Shown piece by piece: positions 40,387 through 49,830 of a stretch of DNA of 64,000 nucleotides. Below the pieces are notes generated by a model, which saw only the letters and a program-made list of their open reading frames with translations, was not told the DNA's origin and did no database searches. The position numbers and the translations under genes are program-made. Source of the DNA: JAFAGO01 sp031987605 (GTDB taxonomy: Bacteria > Bacteroidota > Bacteroidia > Flavobacteriales > Weeksellaceae); NCBI GenBank assembly GCA_031987605.1, contig DALZZF010000006.1:62001-126000 (forward strand), given 5' to 3'. Numbering within the stretch: the first letter of the stretch is position 1; each line of letters opens with the position of its first letter.

Positions 40387-42420
40387 TTACCCAATTTCAA
40401 CACCGTTTTCCACCGTTTCATCCGGTGTTACGAAAGATAGTTTTCCGTCGGGTTTGGTGGTTAGCAAAAACATACCCTGAGATTCGATGCCTCGGATTTT
40501 TCTTGGCGCAAGATTCAGTAAAATCATCACTTGTTTTCCGATTAATTCTTCAGGGGTAAAACTTTCTGCAACTCCGGAAACGACAGTACGAATGTCCACT
40601 CCGGTATCTACTTTAAACTTCAGCAGTTTATCGGCTTTTTCCACTTTTTCAGCTTCCAGAATAGTAGCCGTTCTTAAATCAATTTTTGAAAAATCGTCGA
40701 AGTTTATTTGTTCTTTCATCGGATTAGCGTTTGGATTGGTTTTCAGATTGTTTTGTTTTGTTAGTTCCAGTTTTTGAATTTGGGCGTCAATCACTTCATC
40801 TTCAATTTTTGAGAAAAGAAGAGAGGCTTCATTTAGGCGATGTCCACTTTCAATCTGGACCGGATTATTTTCAACTTCAGTCCAGGAAACTTTTTCCACA
40901 TTAAACATTGTTAGCAGTTTTTCGGAGCTGAATGGCATAAATGGTTCCGAAAGCTGAGCCAAAGCCACCGAAATTTGAGCACCGATAAACAACGTATTTG
41001 CTGTTTTTTCGGGATCGGTTTTTATGGTTTTCCAAGGTTCTTCTGTTTGTAAAAACTGATTTCCGAATCGTGCGAGATTCATCAAAGCATTTAAAGCGTT
41101 TCGGAACTCGAATCTCTCAAGATATTCATGAATTTCCTTGGCCGCTTTTACAATTTCATTGAGTTCAGGCGAATGTGCATTTCCTTCTGGAACAAAGCCG
41201 TCATAATATTTATGAATTAAAACGGCAACACGGTTGATGAAATTTCCAAAAATCCCTACCAATTCTGAGTTGTTTTTGGTTTGGAAATCTTTCCATGTAA
41301 AATTATTATCTTTGGTTTCCGGAGCGGAAGAAAGCAATGCATACCGCAAAACATCCTGCTGTCCTGGGAAATCTTCTACATATTCGTGTGCCCAAACTGC
41401 CCAGTTTCTGGATGTTGAAATTTTATCGTTTTCGAGATTCAAAAATTCAAAAGCAGGAACATTGGTTGGCAACACATAATCTCCATGAGCTTTTAGCATT
41501 GATGGAAAAATAATGCAGTGAAAAACAATATTGTCTTTCCCGATAAAGTGAATCAGGTCGGAATCTTCACTTTGCCAGTAATCTTTCCAGTTTTTACCGT
41601 TTTTTTCTGCCCATTCTTGTGTAAAAGAAATGTAACCGATGGGCGCATCAAACCAAACATAGAGCACTTTTCCTTCAGCATCGGGAAGCGGAACCGGAAC
41701 GCCCCAGTTTAAATCTCTGGTCATTGCACGCGGTTTCAAGCCTTCACTTAACCATGATTTTACCTGTCCGTACACATTGGGTTTCCAATCGTTTTTATGT
41801 CCTTCAATAATCCATTTATTTAGGAAATCTTCGTACTCGTTTAACGGCAAATACCAATTTTTGGTAGGTTTAAGAATGGGAGCATTTCCGCTGAGCATCG
41901 ATTTCGGATTGATGAGTTCGGTTGGAGAAAGAGTTGCCCCACATTTTTCACACTGATCGCCGTATGCATTTTCGTTGCCACAATTCGGGCAGGTTCCTAC
42001 AATATAGCGGTCGGCAAGAAATTCACCTGCCTGTTCATCGTAAAACTGCTCGGAAACTTCTTCTATAAAATCTCCTTTTTCATAGAGGTTTTTAAAAAAA
42101 TCCTGACTGACTTCGTAGTGTTTTTTTGAAGTAGTTCTGGAATATTCATCAAAAGAAATGCCCAGATCTTCAAAAGATTTTTTAATGATTGCATGATATT
42201 TATCTACAATATCCTGCGGCGTTACGCCTTCTTTTTTTGCACGAATGGTAATGGGAATCCCGTGTTCATCGGATCCGCAGATAAACGCCACATCTTTTCC
42301 CAATCTTCTCTGAAATCTTGCATAGACATCGGCAGGAACATATACGCCCGCCAAATGCCCGATATGAACCGGACCGTTTGCATAAGGCAACGCTGCCGTA
42401 ATCATTTTTCTTTCTGACAT
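40387..42420 (-). CDS. metG: methionine-tRNA ligase
   Basis: A 677-residue class I aminoacyl-tRNA synthetase that charges methionine onto elongator and initiator tRNA. The HIGH motif is HIGHLAG near residue 18, the zinc knuckle is CPNC...CEKC at about 139-159, and the KMSKS loop is KISTSRN near 340. The anticodon-binding helical domain follows, and the C-terminal 110 residues (FDDFSKIDLRTATILEAEKV onward) form the EMAP-II-like tRNA-binding and dimerisation domain. Length and domain order are as in E. coli. It is divergent from susC across 366 bp. Confidence 0.96.
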   Translation of the reverse strand: MSERKMITAALPYANGPVHIGHLAGVYVPADVYARFQRRLGKDVAFICGSDEHGIPITIRAKKEGVTPQDIVDKYHAIIKKSFEDLGISFDEYSRTTSKKHYEVSQDFFKNLYEKGDFIEEVSEQFYDEQAGEFLADRYIVGTCPNCGNENAYGDQCEKCGATLSPTELINPKSMLSGNAPILKPTKNWYLPLNEYEDFLNKWIIEGHKNDWKPNVYGQVKSWLSEGLKPRAMTRDLNWGVPVPLPDAEGKVLYVWFDAPIGYISFTQEWAEKNGKNWKDYWQSEDSDLIHFIGKDNIVFHCIIFPSMLKAHGDYVLPTNVPAFEFLNLENDKISTSRNWAVWAHEYVEDFPGQQDVLRYALLSSAPETKDNNFTWKDFQTKNNSELVGIFGNFINRVAVLIHKYYDGFVPEGNAHSPELNEIVKAAKEIHEYLERFEFRNALNALMNLARFGNQFLQTEEPWKTIKTDPEKTANTLFIGAQISVALAQLSEPFMPFSSEKLLTMFNVEKVSWTEVENNPVQIESGHRLNEASLLFSKIEDEVIDAQIQKLELTKQNNLKTNPNANPMKEQINFDDFSKIDLRTATILEAEKVEKADKLLKFKVDTGVDIRTVVSGVAESFTPEELIGKQVMILLNLAPRKIRGIESQGMFLLTTKPDGKLSFVTPDETVENGVEIG

Positions 42421-42786
42421 TCTTTTGATTTGTTTTGCGCAAATATACGGCTATTTCGAAGTGAAAAAAAGTAAAGATGTAAGGGAAGAGATGTTTTTTG
42501 GGTGTTTTATTTTGTCATAATGATTAGAAATCTGCTAAACATTTGTTTGGTTTGATGTTAAAATTTCAAGAATATGATAAAACTCAATATATGGTATAAA
42601 TGTTTGATTTGTAATGATATAATGTTTATTTTTATACCGTTCGGAGAGCTTTTATAGCACATGAATTAGCAAAAAATTAAAATATTTTTAATGATTTGTT
42701 AAAAAATGATAAATTAGAACGCTGATTTTTCCCTTAAAAAATCAGTGGAAGAAAAAAATGAATATTAATCCTTAAACTTTATTTTT
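42421..42786. other. 366-bp control region between metG and the starch locus
   Basis: The region is AT-rich with no gene. It carries a stem-loop at 42720-42747 and TATTTTTG at 42780-42787, which matches TAnnTTTG but overlaps the assigned susC GTG start and lacks a -33 TTTG. I found no clear catabolite or SusR-type operator by eye. Confidence 0.5.
42720..42747 (+). promoter_or_regulatory. stem-loop or operator upstream of susC
   Basis: A perfect 9-bp inverted repeat CTGATTTTT/AAAAATCAG with a 6-nt loop extends to 11 bp with one G-T pair. It lies 39 bp upstream of the susC start, a position suited to an operator or a leader hairpin. Confidence 0.5.
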
Positions 42787-45519
42787 GTGAGAAACTATGT
42801 TAAAGTTTTAAAAATTGCTCCGGCATTCCTTTTGGCAGGAGCAATGATGCATGCACAAACAACCGATTCAACAAAGGAAACCAAGATTGAAGAAGTTGTT
42901 TTGATTGGTTATGGTAAACAGAAGAAACAGGACGTAACCGGTTCGATCTCTTCTATTACATCGAAAGATTTTAATGGAGGAGCTTCTTCTCCTGCCCAAC
43001 TGATTCAGGGAAAAACTCCCGGTGTTCAGGTAACAACCAACAGTGGAGCGCCTGGTGCCGGTTCTTCTATCAGAATCCGTGGGATTGGATCTTTGAACGG
43101 TTCGCAAGCGCCATTGATTGTGATTGATGGTGTACCTCAGGATTTTTCCGGCGTTTCCGGTGTTTCTGATCCACTTTCTTTAATAAACCCGAATGACATT
43201 CAGTCTTTTGACATTCTGAAAGATGCTTCTGCAACTGCGATTTACGGAAACAGAGCTTCAAACGGGGTAATTTTGATTACCACGAAACAGGGAGCTGCCG
43301 GAAAATTCAAAGTTACGTTCAATACCTTGGCATCGGTATCGACTAAAATGGGTAATGCTGATGTAATGACCGCTGATGAATTCCGCAGTTTTGTAAATAC
43401 GTATGCTTCCGATGAATACAAAGCGAAGTTGGGTACAGCCAATACTAACTGGCAGGATCTGATTTATCAGACTGCTTGGGGAACGGATAATAATGTATCG
43501 TTTACAGGCGGCATAAAAGCCTTGCCTTATCGCTTGTCTTTAGGCTACAACGAGCAGAACGGTATTGTAAAAACAAACTCTTTCCGCAGAACTTCTGTAG
43601 GTTTAAACCTGAATCCTAAGTTTTTCGACAGACATTTAAGTGTGAACATCAATACAAAAGGAACATTCACCGATAACCGTTTCTTACCAGACGGACTAAT
43701 TGGTAGTGCCATGTATTTTGACCCTACACAGCCTGTATATTCTGGAAATTCTAATTACGGAGGATATTACGAATGGCTGGATGCCGGTGCAACCAACGGT
43801 TTAAATGTAAATGCAACGGCAAACCCTTTGGCACAGCTTGCAGCTCTTAGAAATGTGTCTTCTGTATGGCGTGGTTTGGGTAATATTCAGTTGGATTATA
43901 AACTCCATTTTTTACCAGACTTGCATTTTAATGTAAACGCGGGTTATGATTATACAAAAGGTTCTGGTGCAAGGACTACAAGTGGTATTTATAAATCCGG
44001 AATTAATGATGGAGGAACTATTGCTACGTATGCTCAGGAAAGAAGAAACAAACTTCTCGAAACATATTTAAGTTATATTAAAAATATTACAGCCATTGAC
44101 ACCAATATTGATTTATTGGCAGGGTATTCCTATCAGAATTTCCATAATAAAGTGGATCCTTCTATCACAACTTATGGAAATGGCTCACCGGAAACGGCTT
44201 CCAGAGTGTATGAAGATGAGCGGGTATTGCTTTCTTTTTATGGTCGTGGTATTTTCACGATTGCAAACAAATATATTATTTCCGGTTCATTAAGACGTGA
44301 TGGTTCATCACGTTTCTATAACGGAACGAGAGACAATGTTTGGGGTGATTTTCCGGGTGTTTCATTGGCATGGAAAATTAACGAAGAAGGCTTCCTGAAA
44401 GATATTTCTGCAATCAATACTTTAAAAATAAGAGCAGGTTGGGGAAAAACAGGTAATCAGGAAGTGGGAGGAACATATCCTGCACAGGCCTCTTATGTAT
44501 TGAGTTCCGATGGGGCTCAGGTACAATTCGGAAACCAATATTATTATATGTACCGTCCGGATATTTATAATCCATATCTGACTTGGGAAACCACTACCAC
44601 CAAAAACTTAGGTTTGGATTTTGGCTTTGCCAATAACAGAATTACCGGTACTTTTGATTATTTCAATAAAAAAGCAGAAAAACTTCTTGTTGACGCACCA
44701 ATTTTTGCCGGTGATGTGAGTAATCACAACGTGCTGAATGTAGGGAATATGGAAACCGACGGTGTAGAAGGTACCATTACAGTAGTGCCTGTAAAAAATG
44801 AAAATTCCACATGGGAACTTTCTTTTAATGCCACGTATTATAATTCTAAAATTACCAATCTTATAAGTGGGGCAAATAGTTCTTATTATATTCCGGTTGG
44901 TGGAATTACGGGAGGTGTTGGAAATACTATTCAGGCGCATGCAGTTGGGCATAATCCTTATTCATTTCTGGTTTATCAGCAGGTATATGATAATGCCGGA
45001 AAACCGCTTGATGGGGTGTATGTAGACCGAAACGGGGATGGAAAAATCACCACAGATGATATGTATTTTTACAAATCTACACAACCCGATGCCATTCTTG
45101 GTTTCAGTACCAAATATTCATACAAAAACTGGGATTTCAGTTTGACTGCAAGAGCCGTTCTCGGAAATTATGTATACAACAACATGGCTTCTAACAGTTC
45201 AAAACAGTCTATCGCGACCAATGGTTATCTGCAAAATACCTTTAGCAGTGCAGGAGAATATCTTTTCAGCACTCCACAATATTTTTCGGATATTTTTGTG
45301 GAAGATGCCTCATTCTTCAGACTGGATAACATCAATATAGGGTACAATTTCAAGGATATTTTTGCACCGGGAAGCAGCTTAAAAGTATATGCACTTTTAC
45401 AGAATGTACTGGTAATTACCGATTATTCAGGAGTTGATCCGGAAGTTTTTGGGGGTATCGACAATGGATATTATCAAATGCCGCGAGTGTATTCTTTAGG
45501 TTTAAACTTTCAATTTTAA
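42787..45519 (+). CDS. susC: SusC/RagA family TonB-dependent outer membrane protein
   Basis: A 910-residue outer-membrane transporter. The signal peptide ends AMMHAQ at about residue 23. The conserved SusC signature KIEEVVLIGYGKQKKQDVTG follows directly, then the plug domain (SIRIRGIGSLNGSQAPLIVIDGVP, IQSFDILKDASATAIYG) and a 22-strand barrel ending in YSLGLNFQF with a terminal Phe. The usual N-terminal carboxypeptidase-like (CarboxypepD_reg) domain is absent. It imports maltodextrins, energised by TonB, with SusD as lid. The start is GTG at 42787; an in-frame stop lies at 42766-42768 and no ATG occurs before the signal peptide core. Confidence 0.95.
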   Translation: MRNYVKVLKIAPAFLLAGAMMHAQTTDSTKETKIEEVVLIGYGKQKKQDVTGSISSITSKDFNGGASSPAQLIQGKTPGVQVTTNSGAPGAGSSIRIRGIGSLNGSQAPLIVIDGVPQDFSGVSGVSDPLSLINPNDIQSFDILKDASATAIYGNRASNGVILITTKQGAAGKFKVTFNTLASVSTKMGNADVMTADEFRSFVNTYASDEYKAKLGTANTNWQDLIYQTAWGTDNNVSFTGGIKALPYRLSLGYNEQNGIVKTNSFRRTSVGLNLNPKFFDRHLSVNINTKGTFTDNRFLPDGLIGSAMYFDPTQPVYSGNSNYGGYYEWLDAGATNGLNVNATANPLAQLAALRNVSSVWRGLGNIQLDYKLHFLPDLHFNVNAGYDYTKGSGARTTSGIYKSGINDGGTIATYAQERRNKLLETYLSYIKNITAIDTNIDLLAGYSYQNFHNKVDPSITTYGNGSPETASRVYEDERVLLSFYGRGIFTIANKYIISGSLRRDGSSRFYNGTRDNVWGDFPGVSLAWKINEEGFLKDISAINTLKIRAGWGKTGNQEVGGTYPAQASYVLSSDGAQVQFGNQYYYMYRPDIYNPYLTWETTTTKNLGLDFGFANNRITGTFDYFNKKAEKLLVDAPIFAGDVSNHNVLNVGNMETDGVEGTITVVPVKNENSTWELSFNATYYNSKITNLISGANSSYYIPVGGITGGVGNTIQAHAVGHNPYSFLVYQQVYDNAGKPLDGVYVDRNGDGKITTDDMYFYKSTQPDAILGFSTKYSYKNWDFSLTARAVLGNYVYNNMASNSSKQSIATNGYLQNTFSSAGEYLFSTPQYFSDIFVEDASFFRLDNINIGYNFKDIFAPGSSLKVYALLQNVLVITDYSGVDPEVFGGIDNGYYQMPRVYSLGLNFQF

Positions 45520-45530
45520 AAGTAAAAAAA

Positions 45531-47117
45531 ATGAAAATCACATATAAAAAATCAATTCGTACTTTGATGTTTGCTGCTGCGGTCGGAAGTTTTCTTGCGG
45601 TTTCATCGTGTGTAAATGATTTAGACCAAACACCCATTACAAGTACAACTACGGAAAATATTTATACCAATTTCGCCAATTATCCATCTGCATTAGCAAA
45701 AGTATATGGAGGCTTGGCGCATGGAGGCCAGGAAGGTGGTGGTGGAAATTCTGATATTAATGGTATCGACGGTAATTTTGCACAATACACCCGTATTCTC
45801 TATACTTTACAGGAAATCCCAACAGACGAAGCTAAAATCGCATGGAATGACGGTACGCTTCAAACAATGAATAAAATGACTTGGGATGCGTCCAGCGAAT
45901 TTATTTCCGGAGCTTATTACCGTTTGTATACTGAGATTGCATTCTGCAACGATTTCATTAAAAATACTTCTGATGAGCAATTGGCTGCCAACGGAATTTC
46001 CGGAGCAGATCTTACGGAAGCAAAATATATGCATGCCGAAGCCCGGTTCATTAGAGCACTTTCGTATTACTACGCAATGGATCTGTTCGGGAATGTTCCT
46101 TTTGTTCTTGAAGACCGTGTAACAGGAGATCCAACTCCTCCACAAAGAATTGAAAGAAGCGCACTTTTTGATTTTGTAGAATCTGAACTTCTGGCTTGTG
46201 CAAACGATCTGAAAGATGCCCGTTCCAATGATTATGGAAGAGTGGATAAAGCGGCGGCTTGGTTTCTTCTTTCAAAACTTTATCTCAATGCCAGTGTTTA
46301 TAACGGTACCAACAGAAATGCTGATGTAATTACCTATACCGAAAAAATCATCAATGCTGGATACTCTCTGAAATCCAATTATCAGGATCTTTTCCTTGCC
46401 GATAACGATCAGGATAACAATGAAACAATTTTTGCCATTCCTTTTGACGGAATTCGTACAAAATCTCATGGAGGAACCAGCTATCTGATTCATGCAACAA
46501 TTGGTGGAAAAATGGTCGCTTCCAATTTTGGAGTAAATGGCGGTTGGGGAGGAATCCGCGTTACCAGTGCTTATGTAGGATTATTTAATGATTCGAATGA
46601 CAAGCGCGGAAATTTCTTTAAAACCGATCAAACTCTTGAAATGGCAGATTTAGGAAATTTCAGCAACGGATATGCTTATATTAAATTTAAAAATATCGAC
46701 AGAAACGGTAATGCAGGATCAGACTTATCCGGAAATTATCCCGATACCGATTTACCACTTTTCCGTCTTGCTGATGTGTATCTGATGTATGCTGAAGCAA
46801 ACCTGAGAGGCGGGGGAGGCAGCGCATCGACCGCACTGAATTATGTAAATGCTGTAAGACAGCGCGCAGAAGCTGCACCGGTACAATCCATCAACTTAGA
46901 TTTCATCCTTAGTGAAAGAGGAAGAGAGCTTGGATGGGAAATGACGCGCAGAACCGATCTGGTACGTTACGGAAAATTCACCAGTGCATCTTATTTATGG
47001 GCTTGGAAAGGAGGAGTACAAACAGGAGTTGGAGTCAGCGAATCCCGAAACCTTTATCCGATTCCGGCAAAAGATATCATTGCAAACCCTAATTTGATTC
47101 AGAATCAGGGGTATTAA
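45531..47117 (+). CDS. susD: RagB/SusD family nutrient-binding outer membrane lipoprotein
   Basis: A 528-residue surface lipoprotein. The signal carries the Cys in AVSSCVNDLDQTPI (about residue 27). The mature protein is alpha-helical with TPR-like units and the SusD motifs EAKYMHAEARFIRALSYYYAMDLFGNVP, LPLFRLADVYLMYAEA and SERGRELGWEMTRRTDLVRYG. SusD binds starch helices and caps the SusC channel. It follows susC by 11 bp and precedes the two SusE/F-type lipoproteins. The substrate assignment to alpha-glucans rests on the neighbouring GH97 and GH13 genes. Confidence 0.95.
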   Translation: MKITYKKSIRTLMFAAAVGSFLAVSSCVNDLDQTPITSTTTENIYTNFANYPSALAKVYGGLAHGGQEGGGGNSDINGIDGNFAQYTRILYTLQEIPTDEAKIAWNDGTLQTMNKMTWDASSEFISGAYYRLYTEIAFCNDFIKNTSDEQLAANGISGADLTEAKYMHAEARFIRALSYYYAMDLFGNVPFVLEDRVTGDPTPPQRIERSALFDFVESELLACANDLKDARSNDYGRVDKAAAWFLLSKLYLNASVYNGTNRNADVITYTEKIINAGYSLKSNYQDLFLADNDQDNNETIFAIPFDGIRTKSHGGTSYLIHATIGGKMVASNFGVNGGWGGIRVTSAYVGLFNDSNDKRGNFFKTDQTLEMADLGNFSNGYAYIKFKNIDRNGNAGSDLSGNYPDTDLPLFRLADVYLMYAEANLRGGGGSASTALNYVNAVRQRAEAAPVQSINLDFILSERGRELGWEMTRRTDLVRYGKFTSASYLWAWKGGVQTGVGVSESRNLYPIPAKDIIANPNLIQNQGY

Positions 47118-47137
47118 TTTTTAACGATTATAAACAA

Positions 47138-48253
47138 ATGAAAAATACATTTATATATAAAGTTTTACTGGCAGTAATCGCTTTAATTACTGTCTCAGCT
47201 TGTGATGATAGGGAAATTGTTCAGGTAGAAAATGGTAATTCACCCATCATCATTGATCTTTCTGCTGAAAACCTTGTTCTGGACAAAAATTTCCCGAACA
47301 ATCCGGCTCTTACCATAACCTGGAATGCCGCAACCTATACCATACCTACTGAAGTAAAGTATAAAGTGGAAGTTTCTTCTGATGAAGCATTTACAGAACC
47401 CTATAGTTTGGGTACAGTGGCAGAATCTATACGTACAGCATCTTATACTGTAAGCCAGATGAATACAGCTTCCGCAGCCATTGGTTTACCAGCCTATGAA
47501 AGCGGACAGATGTTTGTTCGGGTAAGTTCTTATTTGGGGAATGGAGATTTATCTTCCGTTTCCAAAGTTACCTCTCTTCATATTACCCCTTATGAATTGG
47601 AATATCCTACATTTTACCTTGTAGGTGCCGCCAGTTATGTAGGATGGAATTCTGGTCAGGCGCAACTTTTGTACAAAAAGGAGAATTACTCTTATGTTTA
47701 TACTTACATGACCCCTGAAAATTTCAGATTTTTAGGACAGGCGGCGTGGGATCCAATTAATTATAGCATTGATAATCCCGGAACAAGAGAAGCAAGTCGT
47801 TACTTTAAACAAGTTTCAGACAATATTTCATTTGCAGATGAAGAAAACATGAAATTTACAGGAACTGCCGGAATCTACAAAATCACGATTAACTCCGATA
47901 CCAGCGTACAGTCATTAAGCCTTGTTTCAGCTTCGGCTGAATATGATTATCCGCAAATTTATTTTGTGGGTTCATTCAACGGATGGAGTGCTGCCGCAGC
48001 TTTGGAAATGACAAGAGTTTCCGAAGGAGTGTATGAAATTACCACCAATATCGACAACGGTGCAGAATTTAAATTCATCAGTACCCAAAATTGGGATACA
48101 TCAACAGATTGGGGAAATATCCTTACCGATAATGCCAACAATTCCGGATTTATCGGATGGAAAGGAGATAACTCTAATATTAAATTTGATGGAGGTGGTG
48201 CTTCCTACAAAATCACAGTTAATCTGAAAGCCGGAACTTATTCTATTGAATAA
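47138..48253 (+). CDS. susE: SusE-type starch-binding outer membrane lipoprotein
   Basis: A 371-residue lipoprotein (signal to SACD, Cys about 22). The N-terminal SusE Ig-like domain (about 40-150) is followed by two carbohydrate-binding modules: YPTFYLVGAASYVGWNSG (about 160-260) and YPQIYFVGSFNGWSAAAAL (about 270-371). Trp residues in GWNSG and AAWDPINY are typical glucan contacts. It binds alpha-glucan on the cell surface and is not catalytic. The closely related next gene has one more Ig-like domain, suggesting tandem duplication. Assignment as SusE rather than SusF follows gene order. Confidence 0.88.
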   Translation: MKNTFIYKVLLAVIALITVSACDDREIVQVENGNSPIIIDLSAENLVLDKNFPNNPALTITWNAATYTIPTEVKYKVEVSSDEAFTEPYSLGTVAESIRTASYTVSQMNTASAAIGLPAYESGQMFVRVSSYLGNGDLSSVSKVTSLHITPYELEYPTFYLVGAASYVGWNSGQAQLLYKKENYSYVYTYMTPENFRFLGQAAWDPINYSIDNPGTREASRYFKQVSDNISFADEENMKFTGTAGIYKITINSDTSVQSLSLVSASAEYDYPQIYFVGSFNGWSAAAALEMTRVSEGVYEITTNIDNGAEFKFISTQNWDTSTDWGNILTDNANNSGFIGWKGDNSNIKFDGGGASYKITVNLKAGTYSIE

Positions 48254-48285
48254 TTTCTGAAATCTTTAATTTTTAGAAACAGACA

Positions 48286-49731
48286 ATGAAAAATATATTT
48301 AAATTTTTACTCGTATCATTTCTGATACCGCTGTTTTTCACTTCATGTGATGATGATAGCTATAACGACTGGACTACGCCGGAAGCTTCGTTCAAACTCT
48401 ACGATACTTCTCTTGGTGGAAATGTTCTGTATCCTACAATGGAAGAAAATCCGTTTATCCTGACATGGGACAACGCTACTGCTTCCAGCGGAACCTATTC
48501 CGTTGTTTTGTCGACCACAGAACTTTTTGAAACCAAAATAGAACTGGGAACTTCTGAGACCAATACTTTAAAAACGACAATCGGAGCATTGAATACCGCT
48601 TTGCTTCAGGCAGGATATTCTCCATATCAAGCACAGTTGGTGTATATTCGTGTGGAAACCAATTCCGGCAATACCGTATCTAACTCCATTAATTTTCCGG
48701 TAACTCCTTATCCTGTTGATGTTCCGGTGATTACAAGTCCGGCTTCCGGAAGTGCTTTTGTATTGGACAGCAATACACCAAGTGCAACCGTAACCACCAT
48801 TACATGGAGCGACTACGCAACTTATGGTGTAGATGTAGTATATACAGTAGATGCAGCCAAAAAAGGAACCACGGATTTCAAACAACTGGGAACCGTAACC
48901 AATGATAAAGTTTTGGAAATAACCCACAACCAGCTGAATCAGATCGCTATTGATGCAGGTGTGAATCCTGATACCGAAGGCGAACTGGATGTGCAGGTTA
49001 CCGCTTCCACCACATCAACCGGAGGAAATATTACCAAAACATCAGCAACGATTACCATTAAAGTAACCCCTTTCCTTCCGGAATACCCAACTTTCTATCT
49101 TGTTGGTGATGCTTCTGTTGTAGGTTGGAATGCGGGAAGTTCATTATTGATAAACAAAAATGAACAGATTTCCAAAGTGTACACCTATCTTGAAAACGGA
49201 AAATCATTCCGGTTCTTAGGACAGCAAGCCTGGGATCCTCTAAATTACAGTATAGATGAAGAGGGAATTAATCCAGCATACCGCTATTTTAAAACCGTAT
49301 CTTCCAATATTGTAAAAGATGGTGACGAAAACATGAAATTCACAGGAGCTACCGGAATCTATAAACTGGAAATTAATGCAGACTTGGCTACCAAATCTCT
49401 TGAGGCCACCGCTTCACCAATTCCGGGATGGAGTTTCGGAGCAGTATACATCGTAGGAAGTATTAATGGCTGGGATGCAGGAAATGCATTTCAGATGACC
49501 AATCTGGGAGACGGAAAATATGAATATACTACCAATATTCCGGATGGAGCCGAATTCAAATTCCTCGGACAGAAATCATGGGGTGATCTCGATTGGGGAA
49601 ATATTTCAGGAGGAGGAAATAGCGGTTATCTGGGACCTAAAGGAGATAATGGGAACATTTCTTTCAACGGAGGAGGAAACAGTCATAAAATTTCCATCGA
49701 CCTGAAAAAGGGAACTTATACCATTGAATAA
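48286..49731 (+). CDS. susF: SusE/SusF-type starch-binding outer membrane lipoprotein
   Basis: A 481-residue lipoprotein with the signal MKNIFKFLLVSFLIPLFFTSC (Cys21). Two Ig-like SusE domains come first (about 30-150 and 150-265, the second opening PVDVPVITSPASGSAF), then two binding modules YPTFYLVGDASVVGWNAG and GAVYIVGSINGWDAGNAF that parallel those of the preceding protein, with QQAWDPLNY and KSWGDLDWGN. The strong likeness of the last 210 residues to the upstream gene indicates duplication. It is 32 bp downstream of susE and is followed by an intrinsic terminator. Confidence 0.88.
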   Translation: MKNIFKFLLVSFLIPLFFTSCDDDSYNDWTTPEASFKLYDTSLGGNVLYPTMEENPFILTWDNATASSGTYSVVLSTTELFETKIELGTSETNTLKTTIGALNTALLQAGYSPYQAQLVYIRVETNSGNTVSNSINFPVTPYPVDVPVITSPASGSAFVLDSNTPSATVTTITWSDYATYGVDVVYTVDAAKKGTTDFKQLGTVTNDKVLEITHNQLNQIAIDAGVNPDTEGELDVQVTASTTSTGGNITKTSATITIKVTPFLPEYPTFYLVGDASVVGWNAGSSLLINKNEQISKVYTYLENGKSFRFLGQQAWDPLNYSIDEEGINPAYRYFKTVSSNIVKDGDENMKFTGATGIYKLEINADLATKSLEATASPIPGWSFGAVYIVGSINGWDAGNAFQMTNLGDGKYEYTTNIPDGAEFKFLGQKSWGDLDWGNISGGGNSGYLGPKGDNGNISFNGGGNSHKISIDLKKGTYTIE

Positions 49732-49773
49732 AACCTATAAAAAATCAGGTTTTTAGTCTTATTTTAAATATGG

Positions 49774-49805
49774 AAAACTGTTGCTTTTTAGCAGCAGTTT
49801 TTCTA
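49774..49805 (+). terminator. intrinsic terminator inside the starch locus, between susF and the GH97 gene
   Basis: A 12-bp stem AAAACTGTTGCT/AGCAGCAGTTTT (one G-T pair) with a TTTT loop runs into a T-rich tail. It would separate susCDEF from the downstream glycoside hydrolase genes, at least partly. Confidence 0.85.
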
Positions 49806-49830
49806 TTTTTATTGACGAAAAAATTTCCTT

